From Actinoallomurus liliacearum (lineage in GTDB: Bacteria; Actinomycetota; Actinomycetes; Streptosporangiales; Streptosporangiaceae), in contig NZ_BAABHJ010000005.1 of the NCBI RefSeq assembly GCF_039542035.1, positions 1,116,001 through 1,180,000 on the forward strand: a stretch of 64,000 nt of DNA. Direction: 5' to 3'. Position numbers and translations under genes: made by a program. How positions within the stretch are numbered: the stretch's first letter is position 1; every line of letters begins with the position of its first letter. The notes beneath the pieces were generated by a model that did no database searches, was not told the origin of the DNA, and worked only from the letters and a program-made list of their open reading frames with translations. Below, piece after piece: positions 1 through 7,958 of the stretch.

Positions 1-461
1 TCGACGCCGATCCACACCCCTGAGCCCTCGTCGCCGACCAGCCACCCGTAGCCGTCGGCGCGGCGTACCACCTCGCCGTCGTCGACCACGGCGGCGCCCG
101 CTCCGGTGCCGGCGAAGACCACGAGCCCGGCGTGCGCCGGGCTCCCGGCGGCGAACGCCACCGCGATGTCGGTGACCACCTCCGGCTCGCCGGGGAGGCC
201 CAGCGCCCGCCACGCGGCGTTCGCGGCGGCGACCGCTTTCGGTCGTCCGGCCGCGCCGGCCCCGGCGATCCCGAAAACGCCGCCTACCACCCGTAGCGGG
301 TCCAGGTCCCCCAGAGCGGAACCGACGGCCCTGGTCAGAGCGTCGGCCGGATCGGCGCTGGAGTTAGGATTGGCGCCAGGACCACGGCCACGACCAGCGA
401 CAACACCGTCGAGAGTGACGATCGTGGCACGAGTGTTGGTGCCGCCGGCATCCACTCCCAC
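1..461 (-). CDS. BadF/BadG-family sugar kinase, partial (MurK/GlcNAc kinase-like)
   Basis: This is the N-terminal ~153 residues of a BadF/BadG/BcrA/BcrD-type ATPase; the 3' end lies outside the window. The start begins VGVDAGGTNTRATIV, the phosphate-1 loop of ASKHA sugar kinases. Further on, FAGTGAGAAV and GWLVGDEGSG match the phosphate-2 and adenosine regions of N-acetylglucosamine/N-acetylmuramate kinases. I chose the GTG at 461 because GGAGAGG lies about 10 nt upstream on this strand. It is divergent from an RpiR regulator and murQ. Kinases of this family (MurK) phosphorylate MurNAc and GlcNAc, which fits feeding MurNAc-6-P to MurQ. The exact sugar is inference. Confidence 0.85.
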   Translation of the reverse strand, partial: MGVDAGGTNTRATIVTLDGVVAGRGRGPGANPNSSADPADALTRAVGSALGDLDPLRVVGGVFGIAGAGAAGRPKAVAAANAAWRALGLPGEPEVVTDIAVAFAAGSPAHAGLVVFAGTGAGAAVVDDGEVVRRADGYGWLVGDEGSGVWIGV

Positions 462-515
462 GACATACGGGCCTCTCCAATTGGAACACACACTGTGACC
501 GTAGAACATGGCATA

Positions 516-548
516 TTGACAGGGAACGGTTTTCGTCGGAAAATTTCC
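516..548 (+). promoter_or_regulatory. Promoter with overlapping inverted repeat upstream of the RpiR gene
   Basis: TTGACA (516-521) is followed after 17 bp by GAAAAT (539-544, 4 of 6 matches to the -10 consensus). Transcription would start near 550, so the ATG at 552 would be leaderless. The -10 region is covered by TTTTC-GTCG-GAAAA (530-543) and by GGAAA-A-TTTCC (538-548). GAAA/TTTC inverted repeats are typical of RpiR-family operators, so autoregulation is likely. This assignment rests only on pattern matching. Confidence 0.5.
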
Positions 549-551
549 TGC

Positions 552-1481
552 ATGAGCAAGGTCGGGCCCGACCCCGGGTCCGCGGCCGACAGTGCGAGCG
601 CGTCGCTCAGCACGGTCGTTCGCGTCCGTTCCCTGTTGCCCTCGCTGCCCCCCGCCGAGGCGCGCGTCGCCCAGCGCGTGATCGACGATCCCGAGGCGGT
701 GGCCAACTCGACCATCACCGAGCTCGCCCAGGCGTGCGGGACCTCGGAGACGACGGTCATCCGGTTCTGCCGGGCGATCGGCTTCGCCGGCTACCCGGAG
801 CTGCGGCTGACCCTGGCCACCGAGGCCGGGCGCGCCCAGGGGGTGACCGGTGGACGGGTCGTCGGCAGCGACATCAGCACCGATGACACGCTCCAGCAGG
901 TCGTGGAGAAGATCTCCTTCGCCGACGCGCGGGCGGTCGAGGAGACCGCCAACCAGCTCGACATCGAAGCGCTCGAACGGGTCGTCGCGGCCATCGTCGA
1001 CGCGCGCCGGGTCGACATCTACGGCGTGGGCGCCAGCGCGTTCGTCGCCCTGGACTTCCAGCAGAAGCTGCACCGCATCGGGCGCACCTCCTACGGCTGG
1101 TCCGACGCGCACATCATGCTCACCAGCGCGGCCGTGCTGGAGCCCGGGGACGTCGCGGTCGGCATCTCCCACACCGGCACCACGGTCGACACCATCGACG
1201 CGCTCAATGTCGCCAAGCGGCGCGGTGCGACCACGGTCGCGCTGACCAACTTCCCGCGCTCGCCGATCGCCGAGGTCGCCGACTACGTCCTGACCACGGC
1301 GGCCCGCGAGACCACCTTCCGGTCGGGCGCCACGGCGAGCCGGCTGGCCCAGCTGACCGTCGTCGACTGCATCTTCGTCGGCGTCGCGCAGCGCACGTAC
1401 GAACCGACCCGTCAGGCCCTGGAGGCGACCCGCGAAGCGGTCCGGGTCCGCCGTGTCGGATCAGATCGGAGACGCAGGTGA
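552..1481 (+). CDS. MurR/RpiR-family transcriptional regulator
   Basis: A 309-residue regulator with an N-terminal HTH_6 domain (about residues 15-90; the recognition-helix region reads TSETTVIRFCRAIGF) and a C-terminal SIS sugar-phosphate-binding domain (about 125-265; VDIYGVGASAFVALD and GISHTGTTVDTIDAL). SIS domains of this family sense phosphosugars such as MurNAc-6-P. A GTG at 495 would extend the frame, but the ATG at 552 fits both the family's usual N-terminus and the promoter at 516-544, which would make the mRNA leaderless. It ends in a GTGA overlap with murQ, so the two are translationally coupled. It probably represses this operon and perhaps the divergent kinase. Confidence 0.9.
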   Translation: MSKVGPDPGSAADSASASLSTVVRVRSLLPSLPPAEARVAQRVIDDPEAVANSTITELAQACGTSETTVIRFCRAIGFAGYPELRLTLATEAGRAQGVTGGRVVGSDISTDDTLQQVVEKISFADARAVEETANQLDIEALERVVAAIVDARRVDIYGVGASAFVALDFQQKLHRIGRTSYGWSDAHIMLTSAAVLEPGDVAVGISHTGTTVDTIDALNVAKRRGATTVALTNFPRSPIAEVADYVLTTAARETTFRSGATASRLAQLTVVDCIFVGVAQRTYEPTRQALEATREAVRVRRVGSDRRRR

Positions 1482-2404
1482 CCGATCGCCTCTCCGTCGG
1501 GGTTCTGCAGGGGGTCCCCACCGAGGGTCGCAATCCGCGCACCGTCGACATCGACCTGCTGCCCACCCTGGACGTGCTTCGTTTGATCAACGCCGAGGAC
1601 GAGCAGGTCCCCGGCGCGGTGGCGAAGATGCTGCCGCAGATCGCCAAGGCCGCCGACCTCGCCGTCGACGCGCTGCGCGGCGGCGGGCGGGTGCACTACT
1701 TCGGCGCCGGCACCTCCGGGCGGCTCGCGGTGCTGGACGCCGCCGAGCTCCCGCCGACGTTCGGCGTCAGTCCGGACCTCTTCGTCGCCCACCACGCGGG
1801 CGGGCTCGGCGCGCTGTCCCAGGCGGTCGAGGGAGTCGAGGACGACGAGGACCTCGGGGGCCGCGACGCCGCGGACGTCCGCCTCGGCGAGCTGGCCGTC
1901 GGCATCACCGCGAGCGGCCGCACGCCGTATGTCGTCGGCGCGCTGCGCGCCGCGGCCAAGCAGGGCGCGCACACCGCGTTGATCAGCTCGAACCCGCGAG
2001 CGGCGTTCGGCGCGGAGGTCGACGTCAACATCGCCGTGGAGACCGGGCCCGAGGCCGTCACCGGCTCGACCCGGATGAAGGCGGGCACCGCCACCAAGCT
2101 GGTGCTGAACGCCATGTCCACCGCTGTCATGGTGCGGCTCGGCCGCACCTACTCCAACCTCATGGTCAGCGTCAACGCGCTCAACTCGAAGCTGCGCGGT
2201 CGCGTGATCAAGATCCTGGTCGAGGCGACCGGTCTGGACGCCGAGACATGCGCGGCGGCGCTGGCGGGAGCCGGCGGCGACACGCGCGTCGCGTTGCTGT
2301 CCCTGTTGTGCGACGTGCCTTCCGACCGCGCCGCCGGAGCGCTGGAGGAGACCGGAGGCTCGGTGCGGGAAGCGATGCGCAGGGTCCGGCCCGAGGGCCA
2401 GTAG
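1478..2404 (+). CDS. murQ: N-acetylmuramic acid 6-phosphate etherase MurQ
   Basis: 308 residues, normal for MurQ. The enzyme cleaves the lactyl ether of MurNAc-6-P to give GlcNAc-6-P and D-lactate in the cytoplasm. The SIS fold covers about residues 55-220. FGAGTSGRL binds the phosphosugar, AAELPPTFG carries Glu90 at the place of the catalytic Glu83 of the E. coli enzyme, and AVEGVEDDE carries the second acidic site (about Glu118-121). TGSTRMKAGTATKLVLN is the other family signature. It starts with GTG inside the end of the RpiR gene and is followed after 40 nt by the solute-binding lipoprotein gene, so peptidoglycan-sugar recycling or scavenging is the likely operon role. Confidence 0.95.
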   Translation: MTDRLSVGVLQGVPTEGRNPRTVDIDLLPTLDVLRLINAEDEQVPGAVAKMLPQIAKAADLAVDALRGGGRVHYFGAGTSGRLAVLDAAELPPTFGVSPDLFVAHHAGGLGALSQAVEGVEDDEDLGGRDAADVRLGELAVGITASGRTPYVVGALRAAAKQGAHTALISSNPRAAFGAEVDVNIAVETGPEAVTGSTRMKAGTATKLVLNAMSTAVMVRLGRTYSNLMVSVNALNSKLRGRVIKILVEATGLDAETCAAALAGAGGDTRVALLSLLCDVPSDRAAGALEETGGSVREAMRRVRPEGQ

Positions 2405-2444
2405 GAAGACGTCGGGGGCAGCGAAGAAAGGGGTCCACCTCCTC

Positions 2445-3710
2445 ATGCGGAAATACTGCGCGCTCGTCGCGGCGTTGGGCGCAGCCCTCGCCCTCCCGGC
2501 GTGCGCACCGAGCACGAATAGTGGCGGCGGCAAGATCCATCTCACGGTCGAGACCTGGCGTCCCGAGGACACCGCGGGATACCAGAAGATCTTCGACGCG
2601 TACGAGAAGAAGCACCCGAAGGTCATCCTCGACTACAAGCCGATCAAGAGCACCGACTACCTGACGGTGCTGCCGAACGACTTGAAGAAGGCGACGGGCG
2701 GGCCGGACGTCGTCCAGCTCAAGCCGTACGGGCCGCTGCAGTCCTACATCAAGGCGGGCAACCTGGTGCCGCTCGACGGCCAGGTGAACGTCAGCGGCTG
2801 GCAGGACAAGGTGCTGCAGGCGGCCAAGGGCAAGGAAGACGGCAAGCTGTACGGCGTCCCGTACGCCCTGCAGACGCTCGGGATCCTCTACAACAAGAAG
2901 ATCTTCGCCGACCAGGGCATCCAGCCGCCGACGACGTGGGCCGACTTCACCGCCGCCTGCGACAAGCTCAAGAAGGCCGGCATCACCCCGATGGCCACGA
3001 GCGGCCTGCAGCCGTGGGTGCTCGCCATCGACCACCAGATCTTCGGCGCGACGCGGGAGGGCGGCAACGACTTCGAGCAGGCCGTCCTCACCGGCAAGAA
3101 GGACTTCACCGACCCGGACTACACGGCCTCGCTGCAGACCGTCGCGGATCTGAAGCCGTACTTCCCGAACCAGGTCGCCGCCGTCGACTACCCCGACGCG
3201 CAGACGCTGTTCACCAGCGGCAAGGCCGCGATGTACCCGGGCGGCTCGTACGAGATCGGGCCGTTCACCAAGACGACGCCGGACCTGCAGATCGGCTTCT
3301 TCGACGCCCCGCCCGCGCCGGGCGCCAAGGTGAACCAGCCGCTGACCTCCGGCTACGTCGACGGGTCGTTCGGCGTGAACGCGCACTCGGAGCACAAGGC
3401 CGAGGCGCTCGAACTGGTCAAGTGGATGGCGACGCCGGAGTTCGGGCAGCTGTACGCCAACTCGCTGAAGCAGATCTCGGCCGTGCCCGGCACGACCCCC
3501 GGCGACCCGCTGCTCACCCAGGCCTACCAGGGCTACCAGCAGCACGGGGCGACGTACATCATGGTCGTCGACTTCGGCTACGGGAACCCGCTCGGCCGTG
3601 ACCAGGAGGGGCAGGCCCTGCAGAAGATGCTGGGCGGCACCTCGGCCGCGGACGCGGGCAAGCTCGTCCAGAAGGGCATCTCGGCGTGGTTCAAGCCCAG
3701 CGGAGGCTGA
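2445..3710 (+). CDS. Sugar ABC transporter substrate-binding lipoprotein
   Basis: A 421-residue family-1 extracellular solute-binding protein. The N-terminus has a type II signal peptide ending in the lipobox LPAC (Cys about 20). The body has the usual family-1 elements: VETWRPEDTAGYQKIFDAYE near the start, YGVPYALQTLGILYNKKIF in the hinge region, and a C-terminal region with KPYFPNQVAAVDYPDAQ and LVKWMATPEFGQLYAN. It would capture a sugar outside the membrane for the two downstream permeases. The neighbours MurQ, RpiR and the kinase suggest MurNAc, GlcNAc or muropeptide-derived sugars, but the ligand cannot be read from sequence. Confidence 0.9.
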   Translation: MRKYCALVAALGAALALPACAPSTNSGGGKIHLTVETWRPEDTAGYQKIFDAYEKKHPKVILDYKPIKSTDYLTVLPNDLKKATGGPDVVQLKPYGPLQSYIKAGNLVPLDGQVNVSGWQDKVLQAAKGKEDGKLYGVPYALQTLGILYNKKIFADQGIQPPTTWADFTAACDKLKKAGITPMATSGLQPWVLAIDHQIFGATREGGNDFEQAVLTGKKDFTDPDYTASLQTVADLKPYFPNQVAAVDYPDAQTLFTSGKAAMYPGGSYEIGPFTKTTPDLQIGFFDAPPAPGAKVNQPLTSGYVDGSFGVNAHSEHKAEALELVKWMATPEFGQLYANSLKQISAVPGTTPGDPLLTQAYQGYQQHGATYIMVVDFGYGNPLGRDQEGQALQKMLGGTSAADAGKLVQKGISAWFKPSGG

Positions 3711-4636
3711 GGCGTCCGGTCGGCACCGGCGGCGGGCGACCCCGCCGCCGGGTCCTGCTGGCCTTCCTGCTGCCCGCTCTGGCGCTGTACACGGTGTTCA
3801 TCATCTATCCGCTGGTCTCCGCCGCGCAGTACAGCGTGTACTCCTGGTCGGGGAACAAGCAGGACGGCTTCACCGGCCTGTCCAACTTCCACCAGCTGTT
3901 CACCAAGTACCCGCTGAGCGAGCAGGTGTGGCGCGCCCTCGGCCACAACTGCCTGTTCTTCATCGGCACGATGCTGATCCAGACCACCCTCGGCCTGGCG
4001 TTCGCCGTGCTGCTGCACAAGTCCCGGCGCGGCAAGCGGTTCCTGCAGACCGCGTACACGCTGCCGCACCTGGTCAGCCCCGTCGTGGTCGGCTACCTCT
4101 GGTCGATCATGCTCAACCCGCAGTTCGGCGCGGTGAACGCCGCGCTGCGCGGCGTCGGCCTCGGCTCGCTGGCGCAGCCCTGGCGCGGTGACCCGCACCT
4201 GGCGCTGCCCGTGGCGATCGTCGTGAACGCCTGGCAGTGGGTCGGCTTCCCGATGCTGCTGTTCGGCGCCGCCCTGGCGGGGATCCCCGACGAGTACGAG
4301 CAGGCCGCCCGCGTCGACGGCGCGTCGTCGTGGCAGGTGTTCCGGCGGATCACGCTGCCGCTGCTCACGCCGGTGCTGGGCATCGTCACCGTGCTGACCT
4401 TCATCGGCACGTTCAACGTGCTCGACCTGATCTTCGCGTTGCAGGGTTCCCAGGGCAATCCCGGGTTCGCCACCGACACGCTCGGGCTGCTGTTCTACCG
4501 GACGGCCTTCGAGAACCCGGATCCGAACGCCATCGGCCAGTCGTGCGCGCTCGCCGTGTGCATGTTCGTCCTGATCTTCGGGGTGTCGCTGGCGGCCAAC
4601 AAGGTCTTCCGCCGGATGGAGGAACGCCTCACATGA
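3686..4636 (+). CDS. Sugar ABC transporter permease (MalF/UgpA type)
   Basis: A 316-residue inner-membrane permease with about six transmembrane segments (the first is VLLAFLLPALALYTVFIIYP). The cytoplasmic EAA loop reads DEYEQAARVDGASSWQVFRR followed by ITLPLLTP; it docks on the ATPase. The ATG at 3686 overlaps the end of the binding-protein gene by 25 nt; the first ~30 residues are basic and could be shorter. It overlaps the next permease by ATGA. It should form a heterodimer with the product of 4633-5529. Confidence 0.92.
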   Translation: MVQAQRRLRRPVGTGGGRPRRRVLLAFLLPALALYTVFIIYPLVSAAQYSVYSWSGNKQDGFTGLSNFHQLFTKYPLSEQVWRALGHNCLFFIGTMLIQTTLGLAFAVLLHKSRRGKRFLQTAYTLPHLVSPVVVGYLWSIMLNPQFGAVNAALRGVGLGSLAQPWRGDPHLALPVAIVVNAWQWVGFPMLLFGAALAGIPDEYEQAARVDGASSWQVFRRITLPLLTPVLGIVTVLTFIGTFNVLDLIFALQGSQGNPGFATDTLGLLFYRTAFENPDPNAIGQSCALAVCMFVLIFGVSLAANKVFRRMEERLT

Positions 4637-5529
4637 CCAGCGGCACTCTCACGGTCAACGAGCGGTCCACCGTCGCCGCGCGCCCGCGTCCGCCCCGGCG
4701 GCGGGTCCAGGTCGGCGGAGCGGCCTCGGCCATCCTGCTCTGGGTGTACGCCCTGGCGGCGCTGGCCCCGCTCATCATCATGGCGTTCAACTCGCTGCGC
4801 ACCGAGAAGGACCTGGCGAACCAGCCGCTCGGCCTGCCCCTGCACCCGGTGTTCGAGAACTACTCGCACGCCTGGTCGGCGGGCAACTTCAGCACCTACT
4901 TCGTCAACTCCGTCGTGATCACGGTGAGCGCGGTGGTACTCGGCACGGGGGTCTCGGTGCTCGCCGCCTACCCGCTGGGGCGCTACCGCTTCCGCGGCCG
5001 GGGGGCGCTGTCGTCCTACTTTCTGGCCGGTCTCATGCTGCCGATCCGGCTCGGCGCCGTCCCGGTGTTCTACCTGGTGAACTCGCTCACGCAATCGCTG
5101 CCCGGGGTCGACGCCCGGTTCTGGCTGATCTGCGTGTACGCGGGGAGCGGCGTGCCGTTCTCGGTCTTCGTGCTGACGGCGTTCTTCCGGCAGTTGCCGA
5201 TGGAGCTGGAGGAGGCGGCCCGCATCGACGGCGCCGGCGAGCTGCGGATCTTCGCCCGGATCATGGTCCCCATGGTCCGCCCGGCGCTGACCACCGTGGC
5301 GTTGTTCCAGTTCATCCCACTCTGGAACGACTTCTTCTTCCCGCTGGTGCTGTTGAAGGACGACCAGTGGACCCTGCCGACCGGCCTGACGCGCTTCTTC
5401 GGCGAGTTCGAGGCCGCCCACGCGCAGTTGTCCGCCGGCCTGGTCATCACGACGATCCCGCTAGTCGTCCTCTTCCTCGTGGCCACCAAACAGATCGTCG
5501 CCGGCCTGACCGCCGGAATGTCCAAATAA
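4633..5529 (+). CDS. Sugar ABC transporter permease (MalG/UgpE type)
   Basis: 298 residues, six predicted membrane spans starting with AILLWVYALAALAPLIIMAF. The EAA motif reads MELEEAARIDGAGELRIFAR. I start it at the ATG at 4633, which overlaps the preceding stop (ATGA); the frame is open further upstream but would only read through the first permease gene. No ATP-binding gene follows. In actinomycetes such importers (for example NgcEFG) are usually energised by a shared ATPase, MsiK, encoded elsewhere; the same is inferred here. A strong hairpin follows at 5545-5580. Confidence 0.92.
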   Translation: MTSGTLTVNERSTVAARPRPPRRRVQVGGAASAILLWVYALAALAPLIIMAFNSLRTEKDLANQPLGLPLHPVFENYSHAWSAGNFSTYFVNSVVITVSAVVLGTGVSVLAAYPLGRYRFRGRGALSSYFLAGLMLPIRLGAVPVFYLVNSLTQSLPGVDARFWLICVYAGSGVPFSVFVLTAFFRQLPMELEEAARIDGAGELRIFARIMVPMVRPALTTVALFQFIPLWNDFFFPLVLLKDDQWTLPTGLTRFFGEFEAAHAQLSAGLVITTIPLVVLFLVATKQIVAGLTAGMSK

Positions 5530-5544
5530 CCGCCCGCCGCTACC

Positions 5545-5580
5545 GCCACGAGGCCGCCGCCGGCACAGCGGCCTCGTGGC
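5545..5580. terminator. Bidirectional hairpin terminator between convergent genes
   Basis: A perfect 13-bp stem (GCCACGAGGCCGC, 5545-5557, pairing with 5568-5580) with a 10-nt loop lies between the convergent sugar permease and AraC-type genes. There is no T-run, as is common for terminators in high-GC actinomycetes. Confidence 0.7.
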
Positions 5581-5597
5581 AAGCGATCCCGCCCTGA

Positions 5598-6476
5598 TCA
5601 GTTGGCGGATGTGGGGCTTGGGCTGGGTGTTCGGAGGGTGGGCCAGGCGACGTCGTCGACGGCCAGGAACGGCTCGTTGGTCAGGGTCGCAGGGGTCGCG
5701 CCGCTGAAGGCCACGACGTCGCGGTGCAGGTGGGACTGGTCGGCGTAGCCGGCCTCGGCCGCGACTCGGGCCGCGCCTTCACCCGCGGACAGGCGGTCGG
5801 CGGCGTGGTCGAAGCGGACGAGCCGCGCGGCGCGCTTGGGCGGTAGGCCGATCTGCGCGTGGAACCGCGACCACAGGCGCTTACGGCTCCAGCCGACCTC
5901 GTCCGCCAGCCGGTCGATCCGGACCCGGCCGTGGTCGGCGACGATCCGCTTCCAGACCCAGGCCACCTCCGGATCCACGGACGATCGCGCCTCGAACCGG
6001 CGCGCGAGCAACGCGTCCGTCAGGGCGAAACGGTCCTGCCAGGAGGAGACTTCGCTCAGTCGCTCGCGAATCCGTGACGTCTCCCGGCCCCACAGGTCGT
6101 CCAGGGCTACCACCGTGCCCTCCAGGTCGGCCGGGGAGACGCCCAGAATCGCGCGTACGACCATCGGGGACAGCCGCACCTGCACGCACTCGACGTTCTC
6201 CCCACGAGCCCAGGCACCGCCCCCGACGCCGAACCCGACCCCGGCGACGAGACTGCCCCGCTGCCGCCGCCCGGCCGAATCGTCCACGGTGGGCGTGCCG
6301 GCGCCGAACTCCACGGCCACTGTCACGGCGGGGTGCGGGACCATCCGAACCGCCGCCAGGCTGTGGACACCGAACCCGGCCATGGTGACGCCGGCCAGCC
6401 GGCTGGGCCGCGCCGGGTGTGCGACGTCCCATAAAGCCGTAACGCCACGTTTGCGCCCGGTGAACCGCATCGTCAC
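5598..6476 (-). CDS. AraC-family transcriptional regulator
   Basis: 292 residues. The C-terminal third (about 185-270) holds the double HTH of AraC/XylS proteins: RIDRLADEVGWSRKRLWSRF, then IGLPPKRAARLVRFDHAADR and VAAEAGYADQSHLHRDV with the typical GY.DQSHL signature of the second helix pair. The N-terminal ~180 residues form an uncharacterised effector or dimerisation domain. The GTG at 6476 is used; an in-frame ATG lies two codons later. It is divergent from the methyltransferase gene with about 70 nt between, so it may control it. Target and ligand are unknown. Confidence 0.88.
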   Translation of the reverse strand: MTMRFTGRKRGVTALWDVAHPARPSRLAGVTMAGFGVHSLAAVRMVPHPAVTVAVEFGAGTPTVDDSAGRRQRGSLVAGVGFGVGGGAWARGENVECVQVRLSPMVVRAILGVSPADLEGTVVALDDLWGRETSRIRERLSEVSSWQDRFALTDALLARRFEARSSVDPEVAWVWKRIVADHGRVRIDRLADEVGWSRKRLWSRFHAQIGLPPKRAARLVRFDHAADRLSAGEGAARVAAEAGYADQSHLHRDVVAFSGATPATLTNEPFLAVDDVAWPTLRTPSPSPTSAN

Positions 6477-6547
6477 ATGCTACGCGAGCCGTTTGCAGCG
6501 GACATTTGTTCAAGCCGCCGGCGCGCGTGGACGGCGACAGTGGGCTC

Positions 6548-7342
6548 ATGAGCGATATCGACCTGCGCCGGCGCCGGGGCGAGTACGGCGTCGATGGGGA
6601 TTTCCGGGTGGTACCCGCGGTCTGGCAAGCGACGATTCTCGGCGTGCTCTGCGCCGCCATGGCGGCGTTCACGATCCTCAACCTCACCGCCGGCCGGACC
6701 GTGGGCGCCGTCATCACCGGCCTGATCACGTTCTTGCTGGTGCTGACGGGTGTCTCGTACGTCTTCACGACCCGCGTGGGCAAGTTCAGGGTCTGGGCGC
6801 GCGTTCTCACCGAACTCGGGCTGCGCGGCGACGAGGACCTGCTCGATCTCGGGTGTGGTCGCGGCGCGGTGCTGCTCGCCGCGGCGGAGCTGCTTCCCAA
6901 CGGCCGCGCGGTCGGGGTCGACCTGTGGCGGGCCGACCAGACGGGCAACTCGCCCGCGGCGACGCGCCGCAACGCCGAGCTGGAAGGTGTGGCCGCGCGG
7001 GTGACGTTGCACAGCGGCGACATGACGAGCCTGCCGTTCGAGGACCAGAGCTTCGACGTGATCGTCAGCAGCATCGCGATCCACAACATCCCGGAGGCCG
7101 CCGGGCGGGAGGCGGCGATCGACGAGGCGGTACGGGTCCTCCGCCCCGGCGGGCGGATCCTCATCGCCGACCTCCGGTTCACCCGGCAGTACCTCGCCCG
7201 CCTGCGGTCCCTCGGCCTGTCCGAAACGGGGCGCCGCAACCTCGGCTGGCGGGTCTGGTGGGGCGGTCCCTGGTTCCCCACCCGCCTGGTCACGGCCAGT
7301 GCGAAGCAGGCCGGCGCCGTTCGCCACGAGACGACCGGCTGA
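6548..7342 (+). CDS. Membrane-anchored SAM-dependent methyltransferase
   Basis: 264 residues. Two predicted transmembrane helices (about 26-46 and 51-72) precede a class I methyltransferase domain: LDLGCGRGAVLLA is the SAM-binding motif I (about 97-110), SGDMTSLPFEDQSFDVIVS contains motifs II-III, and LRPGGRILIADLRF is the post-III strand. It resembles UbiE/Methyltransf_11 proteins. The frame is open from a TTG at 6506, but the ATG at 6548 gives a more natural N-terminus. Substrate unknown. The membrane hairpin suggests a lipid or lipid-linked substrate, which is inference. It is divergent from the AraC-type gene. Confidence 0.82.
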   Translation: MSDIDLRRRRGEYGVDGDFRVVPAVWQATILGVLCAAMAAFTILNLTAGRTVGAVITGLITFLLVLTGVSYVFTTRVGKFRVWARVLTELGLRGDEDLLDLGCGRGAVLLAAAELLPNGRAVGVDLWRADQTGNSPAATRRNAELEGVAARVTLHSGDMTSLPFEDQSFDVIVSSIAIHNIPEAAGREAAIDEAVRVLRPGGRILIADLRFTRQYLARLRSLGLSETGRRNLGWRVWWGGPWFPTRLVTASAKQAGAVRHETTG

Positions 7343-7369
7343 TCCGCGCTCAGGCGACGGCGGGCGCGA

Positions 7370-7930
7370 TCAGTAGCCGGGATTCGCCCCGCCGCTCGCC
7401 TCGATCAGCCAGTACAGCGTTCCGGTGCCGAAAGGCAGCCTGGGCGTGGCGACGTCGATCCAGCCCGTGCCCGGCACGTCTGTTCCGGCATCCCACCACC
7501 ACCAGCTCCGGTCGCCGCCGCCCTCTTCCTCGTTCGGGTCGAAGGAGAAGAGCCAGTTCGAAAGGCGCCACGCCTCGTCCGCGGTGGCCTCCTCCGGCGG
7601 ATCCGCCGGATCCGCGGGGGCCATGGCCTGCCAGCGTTCCAGCCAGGCGGCGGCCCTGGCAGCGGGATCGAAGACCGGCGCCGGCGCGGGCCGCTCGACC
7701 TCCGGTGCGAACCGTTCGACGAACCAGGAGGGGAGGATCTCCGGCCACTCTTCCTCCGCCGGCCATGAATCGACCCGCTCGATGACGCGTTCGAGCACCT
7801 CGCGCGCACGGGCGGTCACGGCGGCCGGGTCGGCCGCCGTGAAGAACACCCGTACGAGGAACAGGCCTTCCTCGTCATCTTCGGTCGGGCCGAGCCGGAT
7901 ACGCCGTAGTTCGCCGTCGGAGATCTTCAC
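7370..7930 (-). CDS. Hypothetical protein
   Basis: 186 residues, soluble and acidic, with several Trp-rich stretches (EEEWPEILPSWFVERF; SWWWWDAG; TGWIDVATPRLPFGTGTLYWL). I do not recognise the family; many similar proteins of this size are found in actinomycete contexts rich in toxin-immunity or YxiG-like proteins, but I cannot assign it. The GTG start at 7930 is only weakly supported: GGAGG touches the start codon, so the mRNA may be leaderless. It is convergent with the methyltransferase and upstream of nothing in its own strand except an unrelated gap of 28 nt to cutC. Confidence 0.65.
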   Translation of the reverse strand: MKISDGELRRIRLGPTEDDEEGLFLVRVFFTAADPAAVTARAREVLERVIERVDSWPAEEEWPEILPSWFVERFAPEVERPAPAPVFDPAARAAAWLERWQAMAPADPADPPEEATADEAWRLSNWLFSFDPNEEEGGGDRSWWWWDAGTDVPGTGWIDVATPRLPFGTGTLYWLIEASGGANPGY

Positions 7931-7958
7931 CCTCCGAAGTTTGCATGATTTTGAGGTA

